DNA of 64,000 nt from Branchipolynoe longqiensis (lineage: Eukaryota > Annelida > Polychaeta > Phyllodocida > Polynoidae), in the NCBI GenBank assembly GCA_030323885.1, contig CM059198.1, positions 16,530,462 to 16,594,461 of the forward strand. Reading direction: 5' to 3'. Below the pieces are notes generated by a model, which was given only the letters and a program-made list of their open reading frames with translations, was not told the origin of the DNA and did no database searches. A program made the position numbers and the translations under genes. This document shows, piece after piece, positions 24,524-33,999 of this stretch (positions are counted from its first letter, which is position 1; each line of letters opens with the position of its first letter).

Positions 24524-25407
24524 TCAGATCTGGTCGATCGTAGCAACTGTCACTGGCTCCAAGATATATGTAATGCTTGACCAGTATGCATCCAGTCGGG
24601 ACTTGAAACAGTTCACCGACTCTGCTGCTATGTCACTAGCAACATAATCAACAGTTAACCAGTCACTATCAAGCGAAATAAATAACGGCATACCTGGGAA
24701 CTCGTCCCAAAAGTCAAGGGTAACAATAAGGGCAGCATTCTCACAATTGGTGCTACGCGGGGCGAGGCTACTACCCAATTCACCGTCGCCTCGATGAACT
24801 CAAAAGCAGTAAGTTTTTTAACGTCTTTGTTGTCCTCAATGTGCCGTCTGAGTGACCACTTGCTTCTGGCCTTCCTTTCTTTGCTGGAGGACTGGTCGTC
24901 TGAAGAGGTAGAACTTGATGAGTGCCACTGGTACCTACGCCTTCTCCTGTCACGAGAAGGCATCTCCCTTCTAGTTAGGCTCCTCCCACGTGACCATCGG
25001 TTGAGCTCGTCCCGACTGTCCCTCTCATCATGCCTCCCCTTTTCCTCACGGTCATGTGTGGCGCCCACCGAATGCTCCAGATTACCGTCCCGCATCTTCT
25101 CCTTCCGTCGGCCCAAGGCCAGCCTTGTCAAGTCTTCACGGAGCTCCTCCTCCGGCCGCTCAAGTTCTGCCAGGCACTTCCAATGTTCCAAAGCGTGGAT
25201 ACGTTTGGTACTTTTGAGCTCTTCTTTAGCCAGGCTCTCCACATCTATCACATCTCCTTCTTTGCACTCATCTTTCACGTCATCAGCCATAGTGTTATCT
25301 GACTTCCTTGTATCAGACCTAGTCGTGCACCTTTTTGCAAGTCTCGTCTCACAGTTGTCGTTCACTGTATGTACTGAACTGCACAATGCGCCGTAAGAAC
25401 TTGGCAT
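24524..25407 (-). pseudogene. DIRS2 gag-like protein, highly charged
   Basis: The start is taken at 25,407 and the frame is open to 24,655, with a shifted continuation to about 24,524. The product is rich in Lys, Glu, Asp and Arg, with a predicted helical part (residues 45-120). An Arg/Ser tract follows (RDRRRRRYQWHSSSSTSSDD), resembling the nucleic-acid-binding tails of DIRS and Ngaro Gag proteins. No Cys knuckle is present. The function is inferred from position before the RT. Confidence 0.65.
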
Positions 25408-25488
25408 AGCCGGTACCGCACAGCCTGTACAGAACCCACCAATAAAAGATTAAGCGAGTATATGCTTTGATGGTGGTTAACGGTGCTG

Positions 25489-26036
25489 AGGGGTACCAGC
25501 CGCACCGCCACTGGTGGAGACACCAACCACCACCTGGAACGCCATGGCAATCACATAGCCAGGAGTACATGCAGCATTACATGATGCAGCCGCTGCACCC
25601 TGTGCCGCTGCACCCTGATCCGCTGCACTCTGCGCCGCTGCACCCTGCACTGCTGTCCCCTGCGACTCTCCAGTATGCGCCGCTGCAGCAGCTGCCGACA
25701 CCACAGGCAGTGAGGATGCATCCTCAGTTTGCCCCACAGACAATGTGTCAGCCTCCACCTGTGATACCAAGACAGCAACCTACAGCACAAGAAACTGGGA
25801 GCTCCATCTCAGCGGCATGGGTCTCCGCCCAAGCTATGCTCAACCAGAGCGCCAGTATGCCAGCGGGAACGACTCTGACAGCCACAGGCAGTTTACTGAA
25901 TTTGTCCAGGCTGTCGGGGATATCAAGCATCTCCAACCTGAACATTGAGGCGCAGGAGCTCTTTGCGCCTGGGAATCTGGACACCCCCCCAAAAGGCACC
26001 TGGACACCCTCCCAAAGGCCGGGAGAAGTGAACTGA
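25489..26036 (+). pseudogene. Harbinger partner protein, C-terminal part (copy 2)
   Basis: An open frame of about 180 codons is rich in Pro, Gln and His. It carries repeated LHPxPLHP-like units followed by a conserved end (GTTLTATGSLLNLSRLSG, then ISNLNIEAQELF). The same end occurs in copy 1 at about 35,780-35,880 (VSNLNIEPQELF). This is the C-terminal region of the MADF partner protein, separated from its MADF domain by inversion. Its role is unknown; it may mediate contact with the transposase. Confidence 0.65.
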
Positions 26037-26188
26037 CACTAGTGACAGTATTTTATTTGTGTGCCTGTACATAGGTATGTGATGACAAGGAGTAGCATGA
26101 CGTCACAGAGGTGGGCCACACAGGCTGAGTCATGGAGGAGGGCCAGACAGTGGCCGGCCCCGACCCCGGCTGCATGGCCCCATCGTCT

Positions 26189-26506
26189 TCAACCTTCGAC
26201 TCGATCACCCACACCAGGACCTGTGGATACCAGTATGTGCTCAGGCCGGTGTCGCACCACTGAGCTGAGGAAGCCAAACTTGTCCAGTATCCACTGCTCC
26301 CACTTAGTTCGTTCGGGAGCCCCGTCACCGCTCTTTTTTTTATGCAGCCTTGTTTTGCTGTCCCGCATGGCTTTGAACCAGCCCTGGAGATGTGTGGCAG
26401 TTCTCCCCATCTTCTTTGCCTGATCCTCCCACAGCTTGCCCTTTTTGTCTGTTTGCTGATAGTCCGTCAACTTGGTGGTGTCATGCAGGAAGTCAAGCAA
26501 AACCAA
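26189..26506 (-). pseudogene. Harbinger MADF-domain protein fragment (copy 2)
   Basis: This fragment carries about 105 residues of a MADF/Myb-SANT-like DNA-binding domain. LLDFLHDTTKLTDYQQTDKK is followed by KLWEDQAKKMGRTATHLQGW and then a basic segment with LHKKKSGDGAPERTKWEQW. It is about 80% identical by eye to copy 1 at 34,390-34,700. In PIF/Harbinger elements such a protein helps the transposase bind DNA and enter the nucleus. The N-terminus is lost. Confidence 0.8.
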
Positions 26507-26859
26507 GGTGGAGACATGGACTGAGTCTCCACTGTCTCCTCAGTCTCCTCAGTTGGGCGATGGAGAGGAGATCATAGCAGGTGGTGGATATGGTGGAGAT
26601 GGTGGTGGTCAAGATGGAATATCCCCTGTCATCTTGCACTGAGATCCAACCTGGCCCTATAACGCCGAGAATGTTGACATATCTTGACGTACATAAGTGA
26701 TTTCTACGTTCCCCACTCACTGGCCTGTTACGTCGTAGTGTGATTGGGGTATTACACTGATCAAACTCTGTATCTCCCTTTAAGCAGTAGTAAGTAAGCT
26801 AACACAGTGATAGCCTCCTATGGTTAAATAGGCGATAACGGTCTTATGACTATCCATAT

Positions 26860-26933
26860 GACTATCCATATATATCCATATATATGCATATATATGTACA
26901 CATATATATATGATATATATGTATATATATGTA

Positions 26934-26985
<52 letters not shown>

Positions 26986-27002
26986 TGTGTACATATATAC
27001 AT
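26860..27002. repeat. AT-rich microsatellite (TA/TATG/TACA)
   Basis: This is an almost pure run of atatat with interspersed gtatat and catata words. Frames through it give Ile/Tyr repeats and are not genes. Confidence 0.95.
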
Positions 27003-28441
27003 ATGGGTCGTTTCATGGTCAATGGGACCAAAGTGTTACATCAGGGTCAAAAATGAATATTGTGTATTTTCCTAATTCTTTCGCTGAGTAGTCAACTCTT
27101 ATCCATATGTATACTGATCATGTGAAGGAAAAGATAGTTGAGGTTATCATTTTGTCAGAAAAAAGAAGAACTAATTGAGTAGCCAGCCCTAAGTGTGGCC
27201 TTATTAATCAACAAGTGTGGATCTATTAATCAAAACAATTATTTAAGAACATTTATTGCACGAAACAATTAGTTGTGATCCCCTAAGTATAGAAATCCAC
27301 TGTAAATAAATCTGCATAGGGTGGTTATATTCTTCCCAATTTTGAATTGTGAGCGTGACACAATAGAAGTGGACACCAACAATAATATGGAACTTCAACA
27401 TCATTTTCTTCCCATAAAGCTTTGTAGAAAAATTATGTTACTATCAACGGTACTAGAAAGTAACCTTACACATGCAACAATAGCAACTGTTTTTTTTACT
27501 GAAGTTCTGGTCTTCCCAGGATAACATATTTCCTAATTTTACAAGCATAGGACAAGCATGGGAAATGACAGTTACGTCCAGATCCAGTTTAGTCACCATG
27601 GAATATTAGATGGACAAAATATATATACGTATACAAAATGAATATTTATTTCAAGTAAGACTAAGAATTGTCAGCACGATCCTGATCAATTTTCAAGGAG
27701 GATTGATGTCTTAATATTTTCACTCCTTCAGTTCAATCAAATTTCCCACTTAAAAACAGCCATGCTTGATATGCTAATGAAGCCTAGTTTCTTCTCTGTC
27801 TTTCATTGGTGGTTATTTTTAGCTCAGGTGACTTTGCTCACCAAGGTATCAATTTTAGGGAAGGGAGTAGCTCAGACTGGATGAAAACCAACTTGGCGAG
27901 CATGCACAGAGCTGCCGATGGTACCCCCAAACAAGTTTCCATTAACTCTAATTTATTTCATAATGCTAAGTAAAAAGCAGATACTCTAAAAGACAAAAGA
28001 ACAAGCTTTAATTTCATCTACTTTTTATTTCAAACGAAGCAGAATTAGTGGAGATTGAAGTGTTTTAAAAAGGGTTAAAATATGTCAAATTTCGCGCTGC
28101 GGACACCGTATACACCCACTTTGGAGTACCTAGTAAGAGTCTTCTTTTATTATTTCATCGACTAACAGGTAATATCCTATATCAAATAAAGGTTGGTAGG
28201 CTGTAGAAAAGTCCACATTATCCATGAAACAAATTCATGCCTATAACACAGAATAATTTTGGAACGCACATGTTTGCTTTATTTTACGATATCACATGAG
28301 GCCTTAATTTGTCCACATCTATACCTCCAATGTGCAAGAATATCAATTCTATAAAGAAAATAACTCCTCTGCTCTTTCCAGACTTGATTTTCACCATTAC
28401 ATACAGGAAAATACATTGACCCCATTCACCGTGGAAAGACC
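27003..28441. other. no gene recognised
   Basis: I find no transposon motif, SINE box or exon with good splice signals in this stretch. A short frame at 27,321-27,524 has no recognisable domain. Confidence 0.5.
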
Positions 28442-28487
28442 CATATATATATATATATATGTATATGTGTGTATATATGTATGTATG
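28442..28487. repeat. AT/GTAT microsatellite
   Basis: A short run of (ta)n followed by gtatatgtgtgtatatatgt words, ending where the 281-bp element at 28,488 begins. Confidence 0.9.
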
Positions 28488-28768
28488 TGTAGGAGGGGCA
28501 GACCAACACAGAAACTAATAGGCGTATATGGTTAGTTTTATTTGGCTTATATCATCGCAGTGTAATCATGACTCAACCGTCCTCAACCTCAAATCGAGAA
28601 ACAGGACAGGAGCGTGTGTTGCCTGGTGCAGGCAAGTGAGGAATGGGCCGAGTCCTACAACGAGGGGAGCGAGGAAAGGTGGAGTAGTGGCGCCACCTGA
28701 TGGATTCGAACCCAACGATCGATGGTACAAGCCAACCTACGAGGGGGGAGATCTGCGCCCTCCCTACA
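28488..28768. mobile_element. putative solo LTR or small TIR element, 281 bp
   Basis: The segment begins TGTAGGAGGGGCAGA and ends TCTGCGCCCTCCCTACA. These are imperfect inverted repeats of each other with TG...CA termini. Microsatellite DNA flanks both sides. Inside, the complement of ggattcgaacccaacgatc resembles a pol III B box, so a SINE-like origin is also possible. No target duplication is seen. The class is unresolved. Confidence 0.4.
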
Positions 28769-28880
28769 CCAGTATATCATAGATATACGCGTGTATATAT
28801 ATATATATCTATATGTATATATATGTATACATATATATATATATATGTATATCTATGTATATATGCTTATATGTATATAT
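28769..28880. repeat. AT microsatellite
   Basis: Runs of tatata with gtata and catata interruptions between the 281-bp element and the LTR-like element at 28,912. Confidence 0.9.
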
Positions 28881-28911
28881 TCATAGATCAAATCAAGCTG
28901 ATGTGACGCCC

Positions 28912-29109
28912 ACGCCGGCCGAATGGCATATGACCCGGCATGGGGAGACGACAAACTATCCTGGACCCGCACAGTAACGCCGTAAATGGCAGAACGGTCC
29001 AGAATTTGGCGAAATAAAAGCATGAATAATAAATAATATAATAAAATATAATAAGTAGCACAAGCCTACTCCGCCCATTTTATACTCATACAATTAATTA
29101 TATATCACA
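28912..29109. mobile_element. LTR-like repeat of about 198 bp (tgtgacgcc family)
   Basis: It starts TGTGACGCCCACG and ends TATATATCACA. A second copy lies at 62,380-62,574 with the same start and end, and a diverged end portion lies at about 47,730-47,800. An aataaa-rich middle is present. No internal genes or target duplications are visible. It may be a solo LTR or a terminal-repeat retrotransposon in miniature. Confidence 0.5.
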
Positions 29110-29149
29110 CATATATATATGTATATATGTATATATATATATGTATATA

Positions 29150-29328
29150 CAGTAAAACCTCTCTAAATCGATCGACCATGGGACCAACTTTAAAGTGGTC
29201 CAGTTAGGGAGGTGGTCGGTTTAGAGAGTTAGAATATCCTTACAATGGTCTTGTTGGGACCCAACTAAGGTGATCGATATAGGGGAGTGGTCGATCTGTG
29301 AGGGGGTCGGTATAGAGAGCTTTCACTG
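29150..29328. mobile_element. MITE, 179 bp, pogo/mariner-like ends
   Basis: The left end is CAGTAAAACCTCTCTAAATCG. The right end, complemented, is CAGTGAAAGCTCTCTATACCG. These form terminal inverted repeats of about 24 bp. CAGT-starting ends and a TA at the left border suit the Tc1/mariner-pogo group. The right border reads TG instead of TA. The element has no ORF and lies within an AT microsatellite that continues on both sides (29,108-29,149 and 29,329-29,500). Confidence 0.75.
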
Positions 29329-29500
29329 TGTATGCATATATATGTATATATGTATATATATATATATATGCATATATATGTATGTGTGGGTATATCTGTA
29401 TATATGTATATATATCTATATATATCTATATATTTATATATGTATATATATATATGAATATATGCATCTATATATGTATATATATATATATGTATATACA
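29329..29500. repeat. AT microsatellite
   Basis: A long run of atatatgtatat words continues the array that the MITE interrupted. Frames of up to 139 codons across it on both strands are artefacts. Confidence 0.95.
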
Positions 29501-30192
29501 GAGACAGAGAAGGTTGTATGGAATTTATCTCGACATCTATACGATTGTCCTCTAATCTTTTTGTTTTAAGGGGGGGGAAAATGAATTTCTCAGCTAGTTT
29601 GTACAGTTGTATGATTACCTCCATTTTGTGCCACATACACATATAAGCAATATAAGCCATTATGTCAGTATCATAAATGGTCATTACATTGACACAGTTT
29701 ATAATATAGTTAGTTCTCTGCTACACAGATGCTGTACTGCAGAGGAACAGCACCATTGTACTTGTATTTATTTGCATGTCTTACAACCAGTTAAACCAAA
29801 ACTTAGGTGTTTGCTCTGGACATTCATGCAATGTTTGTCATATTTGCGTTTATTGGTAGATGAATTTCATATGTCTGTTTTTTTGTCTGCTGTACCACTG
29901 GTATTCTAGCCATGAGTGGTACAGTTGTCTATGCAAAGTCATACATGGTTTCTAACGAATCGAACAAATAGACATGATACAACAATAAGTAAACAAATAT
30001 AAGGTACATCATGTTAGGATTCCACTTCTTTAGCAAGGTTGTGAATTCTTTTGTGAAGCCTTTTTAAGAGTCCAATATGATTGTTTTTTACCATAAGGAG
30101 CTGGCATTAGAGACCCAATAGGGCATAGATCGGCCAGAAGAGGATCTGTAAGTTAATCTGTAATTTAGCGTTTTATTTATATGTATAAATCA
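29501..30192. other. no gene recognised
   Basis: The frame at 29,607-29,909 is open but has no domain features. No splice-bounded exon can be supported. Confidence 0.5.
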
Positions 30193-30285
30193 TGAAGCAA
30201 GGATTGAAACCCAAGATCTCTTGAAGGAAAGTCCATCACGCGATCCAGCTTAGCGATTCGGTTGCCGCGTCCGGTGCTACTGATC
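30193..30285 (-). mobile_element. SINE head with A and B boxes
   Basis: On the minus strand the start (ggacgcggcaaccgaatcgc) matches the head of the split SINE at 5496. It is followed about 45 nt later by a B-box-like gggtttcaatcc. The body typical of family S does not follow, so this is a 3'-truncated copy or a tRNA pseudogene related to the SINE source. Confidence 0.6.
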
Positions 30286-30817
30286 CTACTCAAAATGCAT
30301 GAACTGTGATAACTAAAGTGATGTAATAAATGGACCATCATATAAAAGGTGCATAGTCCGATGGTCTTGAGGTTCGGGCATTTAAGAAATAAATAAATAT
30401 ATACTTGAGTTTGAAGAAACTTTAATTTAAAATGGCTAACTTTGGAAAAAAAACTTTGGGCGTGGCTGTAACCATCGACTTCAGCAGTAATATTGCTCTA
30501 TTAACTTGATTGCTGTTCAGCAAAAATGCTTGATAAATGAATCAGTATCTAAGTTGGTTATGTAGGACAACAATATGCCCACCTATAGTAGGTTGTGACT
30601 TAAATATGGACAAGAAGCAATATCAATTGGCGATTTCCATTGACCTTTCTCTCTTACTTCAAAAATTGATACAGAACGTTATAGGAGAAGCCCACTCCAC
30701 ACAGCTGTACACCCCAACCCCACTGTCCCCGCCCCACCCGCACCCACCAAACACCCAACAGCTGCCCTTAGAAGTTAGAATATGTGCAGTGGTTTGCTGG
30801 CTTTAGAGGCAACTTAC

Positions 30818-30890
30818 CAACAAACAGGAGGATCGCAGGTAGCGCCCACTGCAGAACCAGATGTGTCCGGCTTCCCATTAGTGCCAACAT
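30818..30890 (-). CDS. first coding exon with signal peptide (host gene, partial)
   Basis: The ATG at 30,890 has A at -3; an in-frame second ATG lies at 30,878. The exon encodes about 24 residues with a basic start and a hydrophobic core (THLVLQWALPAILLFV), a typical signal peptide. It ends at a consensus donor (GTAAGT, 30,817-30,812) in phase 1. A TATA box lies about 60 bp upstream. An out-of-frame upstream ATG at about 30,917 may fall in the leader. Phase 1 would join directly to the Ig-like exon at 7,725-8,087, which has a phase-1 acceptor on the same strand 22.7 kb downstream. That link is inference, and intermediate exons could exist. Confidence 0.6.
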
Positions 30891-30950
30891 TCTTTAATCC
30901 TGTGTCAGGTTCCTGCATGGGATGAGCTTAGAGCTGTGTTGAAAGTGCTG

Positions 30951-30960
30951 CATATATAGC
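30951..30960 (-). promoter_or_regulatory. TATA box of the signal-peptide gene
   Basis: The minus strand reads gctatatatg about 60-70 nt before the ATG at 30,890, leaving room for a start site near 30,925 and a short leader. A perfect CRE-type palindrome (tgacgtca) lies about 120 bp further upstream, near 31,075. Both are sequence matches only. Confidence 0.5.
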
Positions 30961-31192
30961 CGCTCACTGGTGGTCATGGTAAACATAAATGCTGAGTCCA
31001 TATTGGAGGAACTGGGAATGCTGCGTCCCTATTGGTTGAAGTCAATGGCATGATCCTATAGACCTATTTCATGTGACGTCAGCATGGGTGTTTAGGTCAG
31101 TGCGCATGCTGCTTGGCTGCAGGATGACACACTGTAGCTTGGAACCCCACTACCTAGACCAAGCTAGACACACTGTCACATTGGAAACGCAA

Positions 31193-31790
31193 TGGCTATG
31201 AGCAATCTTCACACAGAAAAAGTGAAATATCATTAAAACCACACCACATATACACAAACCGATTGAAACACATATAGAAAACATATTCAACAAATAGATT
31301 ATATTACAGTTATAAGGTTAGCGTTCTGAATTTCTATTAATTATGAATAAAACTGATGTATTGCACTGCGCATATCGGCAAACTCAGTGCATTGTCAATG
31401 GCCGTGAGCAATCTTCATATAGAAAAAGTGAAATATCTCTAAATCCACACCACCTAGACACAACCCACTTGGAACACATAGAGAAAAGATATTCAACGAA
31501 TAGATTATATTAAATTTATAAAGTTAGGGTTCTGCATTTCTATTAATTTTGAATAAAATAAACGTGTTGCACTGCGCATACTGGCAAACTCAATGCATTG
31601 TCAATGGCGGTGAGCAATCTTCATTCAGAAAAAGTGAAATATCTCTAAAACCACACCACCTATACACAAACCGCTTGGAACAAATATAGAAAACATATTC
31701 AGCAAACAGATTATATTAAATTTTTATATTGAATAAAAAAAAACTTTTGCACTGCGCGTACCGGCAAACTCAATGGCAGTGTGCCTTCGT
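31193..31790. repeat. 206-bp tandem repeat, three copies
   Basis: The phrase gagcaatcttcacacagaaa occurs in units starting at about 31,193, 31,399 and 31,605 (period 206 bp). Each unit also holds tgcactgcgcatatcggcaa. The last unit is shortened by a small deletion. The array lies between the putative host promoter and the leader of gypsy copy B. Whether it belongs to the retrotransposon or to host DNA is unclear. Confidence 0.85.
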
Positions 31791-32397
31791 TCTGCAGCCA
31801 AGCTGTGCGCTCAGACACAATGTTTATTTATGTAATATATATATGATAAAGCAGAGGGCTGGACGCTCTCTCTCACACTTTAATCTCTTCCTTTCTCTTT
31901 GTCTGGATTGTTTTCCTCATAGCCTACATACACAGCCACATATCCTAGCATTGGTTTCTACAAACTGGTGACCACGACGATTATTAACACACAGTGTTAA
32001 ATTGACAGTAGAAACTGGCTGGTGTTGGTGCTTGTTTGGTGCTCTCTGTAGGTAGTGTTTTTTGTTCTATTTTTTTTACTGTGAGGGGGTTTGAAATTCT
32101 TCGGAATTCGAGTTGTCAACGATTTTCCTGACAATACCGCTATTTTGGAAGGTCTGCTTGACTTTATTGATGGTATGTCCTTAACATGCTGTCATTGAAG
32201 CCTCGCATCGCCGCTGAAATAATTTTTGTTCATACAGGACTACTTTAGGCTTTTCTTTAACCTTATCACAGAGGGGGGAACATAGTGATACACTACATCG
32301 TTTTTTTTAACTAGTTCTTCTTCTTTACAGATAGTTCTATAGTTGGATTAAATTCTGCTAAATCTCTTCTACCACCGCATACAATAGCAGCTTGAAG
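31791..32397 (+). mobile_element. Ty3/gypsy copy B: 5' end and leader
   Basis: A candidate LTR end (ttggtttctaca, about 31,951-31,962) is followed by a likely primer-binding site, TGGTGACCACGACGA, at 31,966-31,980. From about 32,190 the leader aligns with that of copy A. The LTR start is not defined. The tRNA used for priming is not identified. Confidence 0.6.
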
Positions 32398-33240
32398 ATG
32401 CCATGCACACGCACAAGGGAGGAATTGTTGCATGAGAAGTTTAAACAATGGTTCCAAGGTCAGTGTACACTGGGCAATTATTTGTCTGAAATGGGAGTGG
32501 TAGAAGAATGGTCTAAGTTTATGGCACTTAGGTTAGATATTCTTAAAGAAGAGCAGGAGGGGCATTTGTCCACAATAAGGGATAGGACAGAGATATGTGA
32601 AGATAGAGAAGAACGCAGGGAGGCATGGGAACTTTTACTGGTTGAGCACAGGCAGAGAGTGGTACGATGTAGATCTTTAAAAGTGTACGGCAAGTCTGTT
32701 CCCATTTTAGACGGGTCAGACAGAGGAGTGTTACATAATTGGATTGACTGATCGGACGTATAGGTACTCTTGCTGGCGTTTCACACCTGGACATTATTCA
32801 CTTTACTTTGTCCAATGCAACTGGAACACTGCATGAGGTTGTTTTCACCCCTTTTCAGCATGAAAATGCTAAGTCCTGCAGAGAAATTAAGGAAGTGATA
32901 GCAGCTACTCTTTTGACAGCTGATGAAGCCAAACATAGTCATTTGAAGGGGGTAGTGATGGCTATGAAGCAAGAGAAGGGGGAACCAGTACCTGCATTCT
33001 GTCAGCATTTTAAGACTGCGGCAGCAAAAGGCTGGGATCTGCCAAGTGCAGTTTTCGGTACTGACACCTTCAAAATTCTCCTTTCGAGATTCCTCGACTC
33101 CTTACTTGATGATAATACCCTGTGGTATGTGGAAACAAACCAACCAAAAACTCTTGAAGAAGCTTTCAAAATGTCTAGGTCTGTTATCAGGCAGCAGAGA
33201 CATGCAAAATCATGTGTTGGAAATTTAGCTATTTGTGAGT
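32398..33240 (+). pseudogene. Ty3/gypsy copy B: gag
   Basis: This is homologous to copy A gag from the start codon onward. It is open to 32,751, where the frame is lost, and resumes at 32,808-33,242. The capsid part has LLSRFLDSLLDDNTLWYVET near its end, the same landmark as in copy A. The spacer to the nucleocapsid (33,240-33,700) contains stops. The protein would form the intracellular particle; this copy is inactive. Confidence 0.85.
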
Positions 33241-33299
33241 AAATAGATAGTCTAAATAGTACTTCTTTAGATTTTTCAAAGTCTTTCTCTTCTTCCAGA

Positions 33300-33856
33300 G
33301 GTTCTAAATCCTCTGGTTCAGATATTCAGGTCATGAAGTCACTTCAGGGTGAAACAAAGTCACTTAGGAAGTGCATAAGTAACTTGTCATTAGGCAGTGG
33401 AGTTTCTGAGCATTCAGCGCTTGACGCTGTGACCACCGTCTCATGTCAATTCTTACAACCAAGGTGTATGTGGTGGATTGCCGCACGTAAACATAGGGCA
33501 GTCGGTCGGGGTAGAAAATGCCAGTGTAATTAGGCATACTTCAGTCGCAGAGCACACGGCGGGGTATGCGCTGTCAATGCAACAGCAAGGAGGTAATAGA
33601 AATTGTCCACAGTTGCGCAGACGCAGACATTACCTGTTTGTATGTCTCACGCATATCCGCAGTCATGGAAAAGCAACGTGTTTAGGCAAAGAAAGCATAG
33701 TTCAGTGACAAAGCATACAATATCTTGTTACTTGTGTAATGAAGCACACATGATGCGCAATTGTCCATATAAAATAAAATTACTTTCGGGTAAAGTTAAC
33801 ATGAGCGGTATTATACTGTCAGCAACCTATCAAATGCACTTCATGCACATCCTTCG
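33300..33856 (+). pseudogene. Ty3/gypsy copy B: nucleocapsid knuckle and start of protease
   Basis: A Cys-His box at 33,726-33,764 reads C-x2-C-x3-H-x4-C (CYLCNEAHMMRNC), again one residue shorter than canonical. The junction to the protease (ttcgggtaaagttaacatga) aligns with copy A at about 17,135-17,155. Homology ends at about 33,856, where the Harbinger element begins. The rest of pol is not found beyond the Harbinger's right end. Confidence 0.8.
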
Positions 33857-33999
33857 ATCACGTTGCCACGTCCGACTCAACCGTTTTTCGCGACCTGAAT
33901 CGACGTTGACCCACGGAGAGACTAGCGTCGCGCTGATGTGAGTCCAGCATGGCCAGCGTGATGTCAGCACATGCTTGATGTGCTCGGCGTGAGCGGAAC

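Larger units (their letters stand above)
22916..25488 (-). mobile_element. DIRS2: second DIRS-like element, 3'-truncated
   Basis: A second, different lineage carries a gag-like ORF (24,524-25,407) and RT plus RNase H (22,916-24,443). The RNase H reading ends abruptly at about 22,915, exactly where DIRS1 starts, so the recombinase gene is missing. The 5' side abuts a Harbinger fragment at about 25,489. The arrangement is consistent with DIRS1 inserting into DIRS2, although the other half of DIRS2 is not found below 18,727. Confidence 0.75.
25489..26750. mobile_element. Harbinger copy 2, internally inverted and deleted
   Basis: This fragment of the Harbinger family is otherwise seen at 33,857-39,819. 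The part 25,489-26,085 matches copy 1 (about 35,470 to 37,160) on the plus strand. The adjoining part 26,077-26,750 matches copy 1 from its outer end to about 35,430, but on the minus strand. The two coding parts of the partner gene thus face each other tail to tail around about 26,080, with an internal deletion and an inversion. The terminus at 26,722-26,750 (ttacgtcgtagtgtgattgg) matches the end of copy 1. No transposase is present. Confidence 0.8.

Noticed and set aside
24794..25396. 200-codon plus-strand ORF rich in Ser and Leu
   Set aside because: It is the exact antisense of the charged DIRS2 gag. Ser/Leu/Arg richness is what the complement of Glu/Lys/Arg codons gives.
29265..29684. 139-codon ORF rich in Ile and Tyr
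   Set aside because: It reads through an AT microsatellite.
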